Shown one piece after another: positions 8,168 to 17,366 of a DNA stretch of 34,999 bases. Source of the DNA: Acidobacteriota bacterium (lineage in GTDB: Bacteria; Acidobacteriota; Vicinamibacteria; Marinacidobacterales; Marinacidobacteraceae); contig JAJEFG010000029.1 in the NCBI GenBank assembly GCA_022820545.1, positions 1 through 34,999 of the forward strand. Direction: 5' to 3'. The notes beneath the pieces are model-generated. The model did not search any database, was not told where the DNA came from, and saw only the letters and a list, made by a program, of their open reading frames with translations. A program made the translations under genes and the position numbers. How positions within the stretch are numbered: the stretch's first letter is position 1; every line of letters starts with the position of its first letter.

Positions 8168-9316
8168 ATGCTATACAAGCGCCTGACCACCCGGCCTCGC
8201 CGCAGCTTCTTCCTGTTCGGCGTGCGCGGAGTCGGCAAGAGCACCTGGGCGCGTTCCGCGATTCCCGAGGCGACGCGCTTCGATCTGCTCGACGAGGCCC
8301 TGTTCCACGACCTGATCGGACGGCCGGGTCGCTTTGCCGAGATGGTCGCGGGCGTTCCGGAGGGGCGGTGGATCGTGGTGGACGAAGTCCAGCGGGCTCC
8401 CGCCCTGCTCAACGAGGTGCACCGTCTGATCGAGGAGCGCGGGCGCCGGTTCGCCCTGCTGGGGTCCAGCGCCCGCAAGCTACGGGCGGCGGGCACCAAC
8501 CTGCTGGCCGGACGGGCCACCCGAAAGCAGATGTTGCCGCTGGCGCCCGAAGAAATGGGGGCCGATTTCGAGCTGGAACGGACCCTGCGCATCGGATCCC
8601 TGCCGCTGGTGCTCGCCTCGGAGGATCCCGGACAGACCCTGGGCGACTGCGTGACGCTGTATCTGCGAGAAGAGATCCGCGCTGAAGCAGCGGTTCGCAA
8701 CCTGGGCGGGTTCGTCCGTTTCCTGCCCGTCGCCGCCCTCCTCCACGGGCAGACGTTGAGCGTGTCCGGAATCGCCCGCGACGCCGGCGTGGCCCGGAAC
8801 ACCGTCGCCGGTTACCTCGAAGTCCTCGAGGACACGCTCCTCGCTTCGCGGCTGCCGGCGTTCGAGGCGAAGCTGCGCGTCCGCGAGCGGCGTCGCCCGA
8901 AGCTGTACTGGACCGATCCCGGGCTCGTTCGGGCGGCGAAGGGCATCCGCGGGCCACTCGCTCCGGAAGAGCGCGGCGCGCTCTTCGAAGGTTGGGTCCT
9001 CGGGCTGCTCAACGCGTACGCCCAGGAAAGGGAACTCTTCGACGAGGTCCGCTACTGGGCGCCGGCCGAGTCGAATGTGGAAGCGGACTTCCTCCTCCGC
9101 CGCAATCGGGAATTCCTTGCCATCGAGGCCAAGGCCGGCTCGCGCTACCACGCCGGAATGCTCCGGGGCCTCCGGGCCGTCGCGGAGCTGCCCGGCCTCG
9201 CCCGCCGGGTGCTGGTTTACGGCGGTCGCAACTCCTTCCGCACGGAAGACGGGATCGAGATCTGGCCGGCCCTGCGGTTCAGCCGGGAACTCGCCGAGAA
9301 TTCACTCTGGCCGTGA
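8168..9316 (+). CDS. AAA-family ATPase with DUF4143 C-terminal domain (copy A)
   Basis: The 382-residue protein has an AAA_14-type N-terminal domain with Walker A GVRGVGKST (residues 18-26) and Walker B WIVVDEVQRAP. A sensor-like LLGSSARKL follows, then a winged-helix segment (VSGIARDAGVARNTVAGYLEVLED). The C-terminal DUF4143 domain contains NVEADFLLRRNREFLAIEAKAG, the D...ExK spacing of a PD-(D/E)XK-like fold. These proteins are widespread in accessory gene pools; their cellular role is not established. The gene sits alone on the plus strand between two DUF5916 paralogues, which suggests insertion between duplicated genes. Confidence 0.85.
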   Translation: MLYKRLTTRPRRSFFLFGVRGVGKSTWARSAIPEATRFDLLDEALFHDLIGRPGRFAEMVAGVPEGRWIVVDEVQRAPALLNEVHRLIEERGRRFALLGSSARKLRAAGTNLLAGRATRKQMLPLAPEEMGADFELERTLRIGSLPLVLASEDPGQTLGDCVTLYLREEIRAEAAVRNLGGFVRFLPVAALLHGQTLSVSGIARDAGVARNTVAGYLEVLEDTLLASRLPAFEAKLRVRERRRPKLYWTDPGLVRAAKGIRGPLAPEERGALFEGWVLGLLNAYAQERELFDEVRYWAPAESNVEADFLLRRNREFLAIEAKAGSRYHAGMLRGLRAVAELPGLARRVLVYGGRNSFRTEDGIEIWPALRFSRELAENSLWP

Positions 9317-9363
9317 GCCGTCCGTGCCCTGACGCCGAGTGCCCGCCGACCGCCGGCCGGGGG

Positions 9364-11541
9364 TCAGAACGCCTTCAGCCAGGTGAGCTTGGCGACCGCG
9401 GTCCGCCGGGTCCAGGGGTCGAATCGCGGGTCCAGCGTGTCGTCGGTGATGTAGCCGGTGTCGAGGACGAGGAAGAGGTCGCTGCCGGGCGTGTGGATCC
9501 AGTCGATCCGGACGTTCGCCTGGAGTTCCCTGGACAGGCTGTCCCACTGCACGAGGGCGGCGGCGAAGAGCTTGCGGCTGACCGCGCCCACGAGATCCAC
9601 CGCGACCAGCGTGGTCGTGAAGTCGCCGTCGGCCACCGGCAGGGAAACGTCGTTCCGGGCGAGCCGGAGGCCGACGGTGAGGTGCGGCCCGGTCTTGACG
9701 ACCCCGCGGCCGCCGTAGCGGGTGCGGCGGCCGCTCCAGAAATCGCCCCGGGACCCTTCGAGCGAAACGGAGAACATCCGGGCCTCGTTGGTGCTCGCGA
9801 AGGCCTCCCAGAAACGGAAGTCGTAGTCCCCGGGCGGGAGGGTGCGGCCGCTGATGGAAGCCGGCCCGTGGAGGCGCTCGAAACGGTCGTCCACCACGAG
9901 GGAAACCCGTTCGCCCGACTCGAACAGGAAGTCCGCGTTCGAGGAGAGCCGTTCCGACTGGAGTTCGCCGCCGGTCCCGAGGGTGCGGACGCCGCCTCCC
10001 CAGACCGAGAACCGCCGCGCCCAGCCGCTCTGCTCGAAGCGGGGCCGGAACCCGCCCCAGAGCTGCCACTCGTCCATGTCGCGGCGGCGGACGAAACCGA
10101 GCGCGGGATCGAAGTCCGTGCCGACGTGGACGCGGTCCACCGACAGGGCGTAGCGGTCGTTCTCCAGATCCAGCTCGGCGCGCGCGGCCTGTTTCCCGGG
10201 GCCGGATCCGTTCGCCTGTGAATCCCAGAGTCGCGCCCCCCAGAAGCGGAAGGACGAGCTGCTCCAGAACCTCGTGTGGAAGTCGGCTCCGGCCACCCGG
10301 TTCGAGCGCCCACCGGTGCGGTCGAGGCTGGTCGCGATCACCCCGGCGGTCGTCCGCTCCCGAAGGTTGGCCTGCAGGCGCAGGACGGAGTTCCAGGCCG
10401 CCGGGGCTCCGCTGCCGCCGGTGGCGGAGTCGGAGGCCGCCGGCGTCCCGCCGGTTCTCAGCGCGAGCGCCCCGATGGAGATCGGACCCGCCTGGCCGGT
10501 GACCCGGGCGCCCCCCTGGATGTCACCGTCGAGGCCCACCCGGCGGCTGAAGAAGACCTCCGTCTCCCGGGACGTTCCGAATTCGAAGAGGCCGGCCCGC
10601 TCGAGGAAGAACTCCCGCTTCTCCGGGAAGAACAGGTCGAACCGGGTGAGGTTGATCTGGACGTTGTCGGTCTCGACCTGGGCGAAGTCGGTGTTCCAGG
10701 TGAGATCGAGCGTGAGGTTGGACGTCAGTCCGTACTTGAGATCGAGACCGGCCTTCGACTGGCGCTCGAGGTCGCGCTCGCCGGCGAGCTGCTGGCCGCC
10801 GAGCGACGCGTAGGGCTTGACTTCGAGCCGGTGGCCGCGCCGGACGTCCCGGAGCCCGGTCAGCGTCGCGTACCGGGACGCCTGGGCGATCCCGCCCACG
10901 AAGTCCTGGCCGATGTGGGGCCAGTAGACGTTCTCGTTCTTCCGCCGGATGGAGCGCTGGATGGCGATCCCCATCACCGGCTCCTCCACGTCGGCGAAGC
11001 GGATGGTGGTGAACGGGATCGCCATCTCGAGCACCCAGCCCTCGGCGTTGACGGTGGTCTCCGTGGTGAAGACGCCGTCCCAGTTCCAGTCGGGGCGCTC
11101 GAGGCGTTCGTCGGTGAACAGCGCGTCGTCCTGGGTGCCGAGCGAGCCGATCTCGAAGATGTAGCCGTTCCGGCGGTCGAGGTAGGTGTCGAGGGCGATG
11201 ACGATCCGGTCGTCCTTGCTGATCCGGCCGCCCCGGTCGAGGATGTTCCGCAGGATGCGGCCGGGCTCCGAATCGAACAGCTTGAACCCGAAGTAGAGGT
11301 TGTCCCGGTCGTAGGCGATCCGAACCTCCGTCCGTTCGCTGGCGGGCGCGCCGTCCACCGGATCGCGCTGTCTGAAACCGGTGACGGGTGGGATCGTGGC
11401 CCAGAAGGGCTCGTCGAGCACGCCGTCCACCTGGGGCGGGGTGTCGATGCGGACGGCCCGGGCCTCGCGGTCCTGGGCGGCGGCCGGGGACGCGAGGCAG
11501 AGAACGGTCCACAAGCCGGCAAGGGCGATGGTCTCTTTCAC
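9364..11541 (-). CDS. DUF5916 outer-membrane protein with CBM9-like N-domain (copy 2)
   Basis: This 725-residue paralogue of the 5400-7508 gene starts at GTG 11541. The Sec signal is clear: KETIALAGLWTVLCLASPAAAQ. The CBM9-like part (PPQVDGVLDEPFWATIPPV...YFGFKLFDSEPGRI) is followed by the DUF5916 beta-rich region with LDLTWNTDFAQVE, LFFPEKREFFLE and DPALGFVRRRD. The end (TAVAKLTWLKAF) matches copy 1 and places a terminal Phe for barrel assembly. It is most likely an outer-membrane protein with a periplasmic or surface sugar-binding-like domain. It diverges from the cyclophilin gene with a 68-bp shared upstream region. Confidence 0.86.
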   Translation of the reverse strand: MKETIALAGLWTVLCLASPAAAQDREARAVRIDTPPQVDGVLDEPFWATIPPVTGFRQRDPVDGAPASERTEVRIAYDRDNLYFGFKLFDSEPGRILRNILDRGGRISKDDRIVIALDTYLDRRNGYIFEIGSLGTQDDALFTDERLERPDWNWDGVFTTETTVNAEGWVLEMAIPFTTIRFADVEEPVMGIAIQRSIRRKNENVYWPHIGQDFVGGIAQASRYATLTGLRDVRRGHRLEVKPYASLGGQQLAGERDLERQSKAGLDLKYGLTSNLTLDLTWNTDFAQVETDNVQINLTRFDLFFPEKREFFLERAGLFEFGTSRETEVFFSRRVGLDGDIQGGARVTGQAGPISIGALALRTGGTPAASDSATGGSGAPAAWNSVLRLQANLRERTTAGVIATSLDRTGGRSNRVAGADFHTRFWSSSSFRFWGARLWDSQANGSGPGKQAARAELDLENDRYALSVDRVHVGTDFDPALGFVRRRDMDEWQLWGGFRPRFEQSGWARRFSVWGGGVRTLGTGGELQSERLSSNADFLFESGERVSLVVDDRFERLHGPASISGRTLPPGDYDFRFWEAFASTNEARMFSVSLEGSRGDFWSGRRTRYGGRGVVKTGPHLTVGLRLARNDVSLPVADGDFTTTLVAVDLVGAVSRKLFAAALVQWDSLSRELQANVRIDWIHTPGSDLFLVLDTGYITDDTLDPRFDPWTRRTAVAKLTWLKAF

Positions 11542-11609
11542 GACGTCGGATGGATTCGCTGGCCGCCGGATATTCTCCGGCCTCGCAGTTCTTCCGCGCG
11601 GAGCACGCC

Positions 11610-12287
11610 ATGTCCAAGACCCTCGTTTCCCTTGCCGTCCTGCCGGCGCTTCTCGCCGGGTGCGGCGCGAACGCCCCCGAGGAGCCGGCGGAGGCGCCGC
11701 CCGCCGAGGTTGCCGAGGAAACAGTGAACGTGGTCATCGAGACCACGCTCGGCGAGATCGAGGTGGAGCTCTATCCCGAGCGGGCGCCGCTCTCGGCCGC
11801 GCACTTCCTCCGCTACGTGGACGGCGGCCACTACGACGGCGCGGCGACGTTCTACCGCGCGACCCACACCGCGAACGGGGACGCGCACGACGTGGTGCAG
11901 GGCGGGATGCGCAGCCTGCCGATGCTGGTCCGCGACGGCGGCGAGGCCGATGCGGAGCCGCCCTTCCCGCCCGTCCCGCACGAGCTGACGCAGGACACCG
12001 GGATCCGGAACGAGCGCGGGACGCTCGCCTACGCCCGGAACGAACCCGGCACCGCGAACACCGAGATCTTCTTCAACGTCGGCGACAACTTCGTGCTCGA
12101 CACCGGAGCCGACGACCCGACGCGCGACGGCTTCGGCTACGCGACCTTCGGGCGGGTGGTCCGCGGCATGGAAGTGCTCGACGAGATCCACCGGCTGCCG
12201 ACCGACGCCCCGGCCGCCAGCGAAGTCGTCCAGGGCCAGATCCTGAACGACCCGGTGCCCATCGTCAGCGTCCGCCGCGCGGAGTAG
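11610..12287 (+). CDS. Peptidyl-prolyl cis-trans isomerase lipoprotein, cyclophilin type
   Basis: The 225-residue product has a lipoprotein signal SLAVLPALLAGC followed by an Ala/Glu/Pro linker. It then carries a cyclophilin domain beginning VNVVIETTLGEIEVELYPERAPLSA. Active-site landmarks are FYRA (catalytic Arg), VVQGG (Gln), GTLAYARNEPGTANTEIFFNV and the closing ATFGRVVRGMEVLDEI. A loop after QGG is longer than in minimal cyclophilins. The protein probably assists folding of exported proteins in the periplasm while lipid-anchored. ATG 11610 has GGAG 6 nt upstream. Confidence 0.88.
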   Translation: MSKTLVSLAVLPALLAGCGANAPEEPAEAPPAEVAEETVNVVIETTLGEIEVELYPERAPLSAAHFLRYVDGGHYDGAATFYRATHTANGDAHDVVQGGMRSLPMLVRDGGEADAEPPFPPVPHELTQDTGIRNERGTLAYARNEPGTANTEIFFNVGDNFVLDTGADDPTRDGFGYATFGRVVRGMEVLDEIHRLPTDAPAASEVVQGQILNDPVPIVSVRRAE

Positions 12288-12309
12288 GGAAGGAACCGAA
12301 CGGGGGGAG

Positions 12310-12517
12310 CTCGGAGCGCCGGCCTCTGGCCGGCATCGCGGCCGCAGGCCGCGAAAACGCACGCCGCAGCCGATTCCCTGCGGCGTGATCCGAACGGGGA
12401 GCGGCTGCGTGCCGCCCGCAACGAGCCGGACGTGAGCCCTACCTTCAGGGGGAGGGAGCGCCACCAGCGCGGGTTTCGCGCTCCCGCGCGATGCCGGCCA
12501 GAGGCCGGCGCTCCGAG
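12310..12517. repeat. 208-bp MITE-like palindromic element
   Basis: Positions 12310-12340 and 12487-12517 form a perfect 31-bp inverted repeat, and each arm contains its own GCCGGCC-type palindrome. Inside are two further perfect stems: CACGCCGCAG/CTGCGGCGTG (12360-12369 and 12378-12387, 8-base loop) and GGGAGCGC/GCGCTCCC (12454-12461 and 12478-12485). There is no reading frame of note inside. Terminal inverted repeats with non-coding content fit a MITE or a large BIME-like composite. No clear target-site duplication is visible at the ends. Confidence 0.6.
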
Positions 12518-12741
12518 GCGGCGCCACCACCGCTGCTGGTCAACCCCGCACGGCCGCATTTTTTCAGCAACTGGGCCGCTTCAGCCGGCACGCGGTCCGT
12601 GCGGCCCGCAGAACGCGGTCGACCGCCGACAGCCTGCGAGAAGCTACTTCACGCGCCTCGCGGGGAGCCGTCAGCTCCTCAGGCGACCGTTGTCTGAATC
12701 AGCGCCGTGAGTTGGGCAACGACGCTCGGTCCCGCCATTGC
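12518..12741. other. Non-coding gap with a further palindrome-family fragment
   Basis: This stretch between the MITE-like element and the PhoD stop holds no supportable gene. At 12580-12618 it carries TTCAGCCGGCACGCGG followed by CGGCCCGCAG, which matches in reverse orientation the repeat at 140-180. A run of six T lies at 12559-12564 without a convincing stem before it. Confidence 0.5.
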
Positions 12742-14298
12742 CTACGCCGGGCCGTCGGCGCGCACGCCGTGCTGGGTACCGGACGCCACCCGGATCCCGG
12801 CCGCCCAGCGCTGCTGGTCCGTTTTCTCCTCGACGGTCGGCACGAAGTACCAGTCGTTCTGGATGCGGTCCGGCCTGAGGTCGAGGACGCAGTAGCCGCG
12901 GTGGAACGCCTCGCCGAACTTCTTGTGCGGGTTGGCGGCGAGTTCCTCCGCCACCTCGGCGGCGATGGCCTCCTCGTTCCCCAGCCGGCGCAGCTTCGAG
13001 CTGGGTGAGGACACCGCCGTGGTCACGAAGTCCACCCCGTAGGACCCGGCGCCGGTGTCCGGGTCGTACCCGGCCAGCGGATTCCGGGGCACGTCCATCC
13101 CCCACGACTGGTGGACGTCGCCGGTGAGCACCACCAGGTTCCCGATCCGCTCGCTCTCGAGGAACCCGAAGAGCCGGTCGCGGTTCGCCTCGTAGCCGTC
13201 CCACTGGTCGGGGTTCTGGGGATTTCCGTCGGCGTCCAGCATCGGCCCCATCATCACCTGCTGCCCGAGCACTGGCCACCGCATTCCCGCCGCCTTGGCG
13301 GCCGCGAGTTCGCCGTAGAGCCAGCGTTCCTGGCGTTCGCCGAGGAGCGTCCGGTCCGGGTGCCGCATCCCCTCCACGTCGCCCCACTCGGCCTGCCGGG
13401 AGCGCCCGATGAGCCGGGTGTCCAGCATGATGAGATCAAGGAGCTTCCCGAAGCGGAAGGTCCGGTAGGTGCGCTGGCTCGGCCAGGGCTCGGGCTCGCG
13501 GATCGGCATCCACTCGAAGTAGGTCTTGACCGCCGCCGTGCGGCGGACGAACCAGTCGCCCTCCTCGTCCTCGATCTGGTGGTTCTGGGCGCCGTCGGTG
13601 TAGGCGTTGTTCGTGATCTCGTGGTCGTCCCAGACGCAGACGAAGGGATGGAGGCGATGGACCTCCTGGAGGTCCGGGTCCGACCGGTACTGCGCGTAGC
13701 GGGTCCGGTAGTCGGAGAGGGTGGTGATCTCCTTGTCCGGCCGCGGCGCCCGCCCGAAACGGGTGCCGTCCCCGTAGCCCCGGTTCGGGTACTCGTAGAT
13801 GTAGTCCCCGAGGTGGAGCACCGCGTTCAGGTCGTCGCGCTCCGCGATCCGCCGATAGACGTTGAAGTAGCCGAAGGGGAGGTTGGAACAGGAGACGAAG
13901 GCGAGCCGGACGTGGTCGGTGTTGCGGGGCAGGGTCCTCGTCCGGCCCACCGGCGACTGCTCGCCGAGCGCCTCGAAGCGGTAGTGGTAGGTGGTGCCGG
14001 GTTGGAGCCCGGGCGCCGTGACCTTGAAGGTGTAATCCCGGTCCGGCCCGGTCGCACCCTCGCCCTCCGCGACGATCTCCCGCATGCCGGGATCCCGCGC
14101 CGCCTGCCACCGGACCGCGACCCGCTCGTCGGAGGAGCCCGAAACCCGCGTCCAGAGCAGCACCCGGTCGGTGAGCGGATCGCCGCTCGCCACCCCGTGC
14201 TGGAATGCCCGCTCCTGACCGAGGACGGGCAGAGCGCGCGCGAAGGGCAGGACGAGTCCCGCCCGGGCGGAGGTTCCGAGAAAGAGCCGGCGGTTCAT
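12742..14298 (-). CDS. phoD: Alkaline phosphatase D family protein (PhoD-like), Tat-exported
   Basis: The 518-residue protein starts at ATG 14298 with a twin-arginine signal (NRRLFLGTSARAGLVLPFARALP). An N-terminal fibronectin-like domain (FQHGVASGDPLTDRVLLWTRV) precedes the PhoD metallophosphatase domain. Metal-site motifs are SCSNLPFGYFNVY, LHLGDYIYEY, WDDHEITNN and VVLTGDVHQSW. The family hydrolyses phosphodiesters and monoesters in the periplasm with Fe/Ca cofactors, which would release phosphate from organic sources. An upstream ATG at 14322 would add eight residues before the Arg pair and is less likely. It lies 83 bp downstream of the S9 peptidase with a hairpin repeat between. Confidence 0.9.
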   Translation of the reverse strand: MNRRLFLGTSARAGLVLPFARALPVLGQERAFQHGVASGDPLTDRVLLWTRVSGSSDERVAVRWQAARDPGMREIVAEGEGATGPDRDYTFKVTAPGLQPGTTYHYRFEALGEQSPVGRTRTLPRNTDHVRLAFVSCSNLPFGYFNVYRRIAERDDLNAVLHLGDYIYEYPNRGYGDGTRFGRAPRPDKEITTLSDYRTRYAQYRSDPDLQEVHRLHPFVCVWDDHEITNNAYTDGAQNHQIEDEEGDWFVRRTAAVKTYFEWMPIREPEPWPSQRTYRTFRFGKLLDLIMLDTRLIGRSRQAEWGDVEGMRHPDRTLLGERQERWLYGELAAAKAAGMRWPVLGQQVMMGPMLDADGNPQNPDQWDGYEANRDRLFGFLESERIGNLVVLTGDVHQSWGMDVPRNPLAGYDPDTGAGSYGVDFVTTAVSSPSSKLRRLGNEEAIAAEVAEELAANPHKKFGEAFHRGYCVLDLRPDRIQNDWYFVPTVEEKTDQQRWAAGIRVASGTQHGVRADGPA

Positions 14299-14335
14299 GG
14301 GCGCAAGCGTTACACACTTCACCGCGCCGCCGCGT

Positions 14336-14376
14336 GGGAACGCCGGCCGCTACCGCGAGAACCGGCCGGCGCTCCC
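14336..14376. repeat. Hairpin-forming palindromic repeat between phoD-like and S9 genes
   Basis: Arms 14336-14348 and 14364-14376 (GGGAACGCCGGCC and GGCCGGCGCTCCC) pair over 13 bp with one mismatch, leaving a 15-base loop. It occupies the gap between two minus-strand genes and could limit read-through or stabilise the upstream transcript. It belongs to the dispersed repeat family. Confidence 0.5.
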
Positions 14377-14381
14377 TCCTC

Positions 14382-16832
14382 CTACCGCCGGCTCATCTCC
14401 TGGGTCGTCTCCAGCCGTGGCGCGGCCTGCTTCACGTGCCGTTCGAGCCACTGGTGCTGCTCCCAGAGGGTGTGCATGACCGACTCGCGCGCCACGTAGC
14501 CGTGGCTCTCGTGCGGAAGCATCACGAGCCGGGCGATCGCGCCGTGGCCCTTCAGCGCGTGGTAGAAGCGGCGGCTCTGCACCGGGAAGGTGCCCGAGTT
14601 GTTGTCCACGATGCCGTGGATGAGCAGGATCGGCTCGTTGACCTGGTGGGCGTGCATGAACGGGGACATCCGGAAGTAGATCTCCGGCGCCTCCCAGAAG
14701 GTCCGCGGCTCGCTCTGGAACCCGAAGGGGGTGAGGCTGCGGTTGAAGGCGCCGCTCCGGGCGATCCCCGCCCGGAAGATGTCCGAGTGCGCCAGCAGGT
14801 TCGCGGTCATGAACGCGCCGTAGGAGTGTCCGGCGATCGCCGTCCGCTCCGGATCGGCGACCCCGCGCCGGACCGCCTCGTCCACCGCGGCCCGGGCGCT
14901 CGCGACGAGCTGCTCGACGTAGCTGTCGTTCGGCTCCCTGTCGCCCTCGCCGATGATCGGGATGGTGGCGTTCTCCATGACCGCGTAGCCCTGGGTCAGC
15001 CAGTAGAGCGCCGAGCCCCAGCTCACGAAGCTGAACCGCTGCGGTGAATCCCGGACCTGCGCGGCGGCCGCGGCGCTCTTGTATTCGCGCGGGTAGGCCC
15101 ACACGATCAGCGGCAGGCGACCGTCGCGGGCCGCGTCGTAGCCCGGCGGGGTGTGCAGCAGCGCGTTCAGCTCGACGCCGTCGTTCCGCTGGTAGCGGAT
15201 GAGTTCGCGTCCCGCGCCCTGGAGGCCGGGGTACGGATGCGCGATGTCGGTGATGGCGCTCGCTTCACCGCCGCTGGCGAGATCGCGCACGTAGTAGTTG
15301 GGAGGCGTCGTCCGGGTCTCCTTCCGGGTGAGCAGCAGCCCGGCTTCCGGATCGAGGAGCGCGAGCGGCGTCTCGTAGGAGTCGGCGTCCGACTGGAAGA
15401 GCCGCCGGGTTTCGCCGGTTTCGAGATCCCACTCGTCCACGAAGGGCCGGTTGCCCTGCGGGGAGGCCCCTTCGGCGGTCAGGTACGCCTTCGAGCCGTC
15501 CGCCGAGGTGAGGAGCACCCGCGCGCCCCGTTCGTTCCGCGTGGTCAGCGGCGTTCCCGGCGCGGCGTAGCGGTCCTCGTAGGAGGTATCGAAGGCCAGG
15601 GTCGGCTCGCCGCTCCCGGCGGTCGGAATACTCCAGATCTGCTCGGCGCGGTTGATCCACCAGCGGGTGATTGCCACCCCGCGGCCGCCGCCGAAGGTCG
15701 CTCCCATCATGCGCAGCGGCACCTGGAGCAGCAGCTCGGGTTCGCCCTCGAAGGGCGCGGAGAGCTGTACCAGCACATCGCGGACCGCCGCCTCGGCGTG
15801 TGGGTCGCCGCCGTCGCGGGCCTCGGTCCAGACCAGACTGGCGTCGTGGTCGCCCCGCCAGCCCACGGACCGGGGTCCGGTGGGGGCCGAGTCGCGCCCG
15901 ATCGGGATCTCCTCATGGAGCGGCAGGTCGGCGACCTCGCGCACCACCGCTCCGCTGCGGTCCCGGATCTCGATCCGGTGAGGGAACCGCGAATAGGGCA
16001 CCAGCCACGAGAACGGCTCGTGGACCGTGCTGACGAGCAGGTAGTTCGCGTCCGGCGACGGCGCGAAGCGGTCGATGATCCCCGGGCCGGCGATCTCGGT
16101 GGCCCCTCCGGAGAGGTCCACGACGACCGCGCGGGCCGCCCCGTAGTAGCTGAACAGCGCGTTGTCGTGCGGGCTCGTCAGCAGGTCCTGATAGGTCCGG
16201 GCCGGCGCCACCCGCCCGGTGGACTCCTGGATCACCGGCGTCTCGGGCACCGCCGGGGCCTCGGGCGGCATGCCGCGGCCCGCGTCCACGACCCGGACGG
16301 CGAGATGGGCGCTGTCGCCGAGCCAGTGGAACGGGGTGTTCCGGAAGATGGCGTTGACGCCGGAGACGACGCGGGTCGCCGCGCCGCTCCCGGCGTCCAC
16401 CGTCCAGAGTTCCACCCCGTCGTCCCCGGTGTGGGTAAAGGCGAACCGGGAGCCGTCCGGCGCCCAGCTCAGGTGGTCCCCGCGGAGCGGGTCCGGCAGC
16501 CCGGTGACCGCCGTCTCGGCGCCGCCGTCGAGCGCCTTGAGCGTGAGCGCGCGGAACATCCGCCGCCGGCTCGCCGCGTTGGCCGCCGGATCGATCCGGA
16601 GGCCGGCGATCCGGAGCTCGGGCCGCGAGAGCTCGGCGAGCGGGACCAGGCTCGCGCGGTGGGTGAGCACCGTGTGGACCTTGTCCGGCGATACCGAGAT
16701 CCCGGGCGTCGGCGGCGCCTCGGCGATGCGCACGATGTCCTCGGGCGGCATCTGGTAGCCGTCCTGGGCGGTCGCGGCAGCGGCCAGCAAGGCGGCCGGA
16801 ACGATCAGCAGACGAAGCAACGGAAGCCGCAT
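14382..16832 (-). CDS. Secreted S9-family serine peptidase (glutamyl endopeptidase-like)
   Basis: The 816-residue protein begins at ATG 16832 with GGAGGAGG ahead and a Sec signal (LLIVPAALLAAAATAQ). The middle forms a beta-propeller-like region (LSWAPDGSRFAFTHTGDDGVELW and similar repeats). The C-terminal alpha/beta-hydrolase domain has Ser670 in GHSYGAF, Asp743 in GIVDNNSG and His777 in ESHGY, a complete triad. The layout and the VDNNSGTFPVQSRRFYHAL stretch resemble the S9D glutamyl-peptidase branch, so cleavage after acidic residues is possible. Substrate is inferred by family only. It likely works in the periplasm in peptide breakdown. Confidence 0.87.
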   Translation of the reverse strand: MRLPLLRLLIVPAALLAAAATAQDGYQMPPEDIVRIAEAPPTPGISVSPDKVHTVLTHRASLVPLAELSRPELRIAGLRIDPAANAASRRRMFRALTLKALDGGAETAVTGLPDPLRGDHLSWAPDGSRFAFTHTGDDGVELWTVDAGSGAATRVVSGVNAIFRNTPFHWLGDSAHLAVRVVDAGRGMPPEAPAVPETPVIQESTGRVAPARTYQDLLTSPHDNALFSYYGAARAVVVDLSGGATEIAGPGIIDRFAPSPDANYLLVSTVHEPFSWLVPYSRFPHRIEIRDRSGAVVREVADLPLHEEIPIGRDSAPTGPRSVGWRGDHDASLVWTEARDGGDPHAEAAVRDVLVQLSAPFEGEPELLLQVPLRMMGATFGGGRGVAITRWWINRAEQIWSIPTAGSGEPTLAFDTSYEDRYAAPGTPLTTRNERGARVLLTSADGSKAYLTAEGASPQGNRPFVDEWDLETGETRRLFQSDADSYETPLALLDPEAGLLLTRKETRTTPPNYYVRDLASGGEASAITDIAHPYPGLQGAGRELIRYQRNDGVELNALLHTPPGYDAARDGRLPLIVWAYPREYKSAAAAAQVRDSPQRFSFVSWGSALYWLTQGYAVMENATIPIIGEGDREPNDSYVEQLVASARAAVDEAVRRGVADPERTAIAGHSYGAFMTANLLAHSDIFRAGIARSGAFNRSLTPFGFQSEPRTFWEAPEIYFRMSPFMHAHQVNEPILLIHGIVDNNSGTFPVQSRRFYHALKGHGAIARLVMLPHESHGYVARESVMHTLWEQHQWLERHVKQAAPRLETTQEMSRR

Positions 16833-16901
16833 GACGGTCCCTCCTCCCCGGTCGGGGGAACCCCGCATCTTACGCGAGGCGGGGACGCTCGGAGGTCCGC
16901 G

Positions 16902-17366
16902 CTAGCGCAGCGCCGTTTCCAGGCCGTCGATTCTGGACTGGAGGTCTTCGACCTCGTCCTCGAGGTCGTCGATTCTGGATCTCAGGTCTTCGACGTCGCC
17001 CTCGAATCCGGCGAATCGGGCTTGCAGGGTTGCTCCTTTCGACTTCGGTCCTTCGGCTTCGGGTTGCCGGTCCTGCCGTGATTCCGCCGGTGCGGCGGCG
17101 TCGGGATCGGCACAGTCCAGCAGCAGGTTGAACAGGACCCGATCACCCACCGGTCCCATTTCGTCCCCGATCTTCAGGAAGTGCTCCTTCACTCTCTCGA
17201 CGAGGAGCCGCTGACTCTCGACGCCCGTGATGTGGAGGTCGCCGTCGTCGCACCGCGCTTCCCACCCGTCCTCGCCCTGGTCCAGGACGCTCACTTCGAA
17301 CGTGAAGATCAGTTTCTTCGCGTCCTTCCTCGCGTCCTTGCCGCCTTGGCCGCTTCCTTCGGGCAT
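16902..17366 (-). CDS. Hypothetical protein with C-terminal coiled coil
   Basis: I do not recognise this 154-residue protein. The N-terminal half (KLIFTFEVSVLDQGEDGWEA) looks like a small alpha/beta domain. Residues 100-115 form a charged linker. The last 40 residues are a near-perfect heptad array in which RSRIDDLEDEVEDL and QSRIDGLE repeat a unit, and the DNA shows the matching tandem similarity. There is no signal or membrane segment. The ATG at 17366 has a GGGGAG tract about 6 nt away. The terminal coil suggests an oligomer, for example a trimer or tetramer. The gene lies upstream of the S9 peptidase on the same strand, 69 bp away. Confidence 0.6.
   Translation of the reverse strand: MPEGSGQGGKDARKDAKKLIFTFEVSVLDQGEDGWEARCDDGDLHITGVESQRLLVERVKEHFLKIGDEMGPVGDRVLFNLLLDCADPDAAAPAESRQDRQPEAEGPKSKGATLQARFAGFEGDVEDLRSRIDDLEDEVEDLQSRIDGLETALR

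Noticed and set aside
8133-8170. Operator CATGAC/GTCATG at the first DUF4143 ATPase start
   Set aside because: Only six bases match, over a 26-base gap, which is expected by chance.
12550-12566. Rho-independent terminator at the six-T run
   Set aside because: No stable stem lies directly before the T run on either strand.
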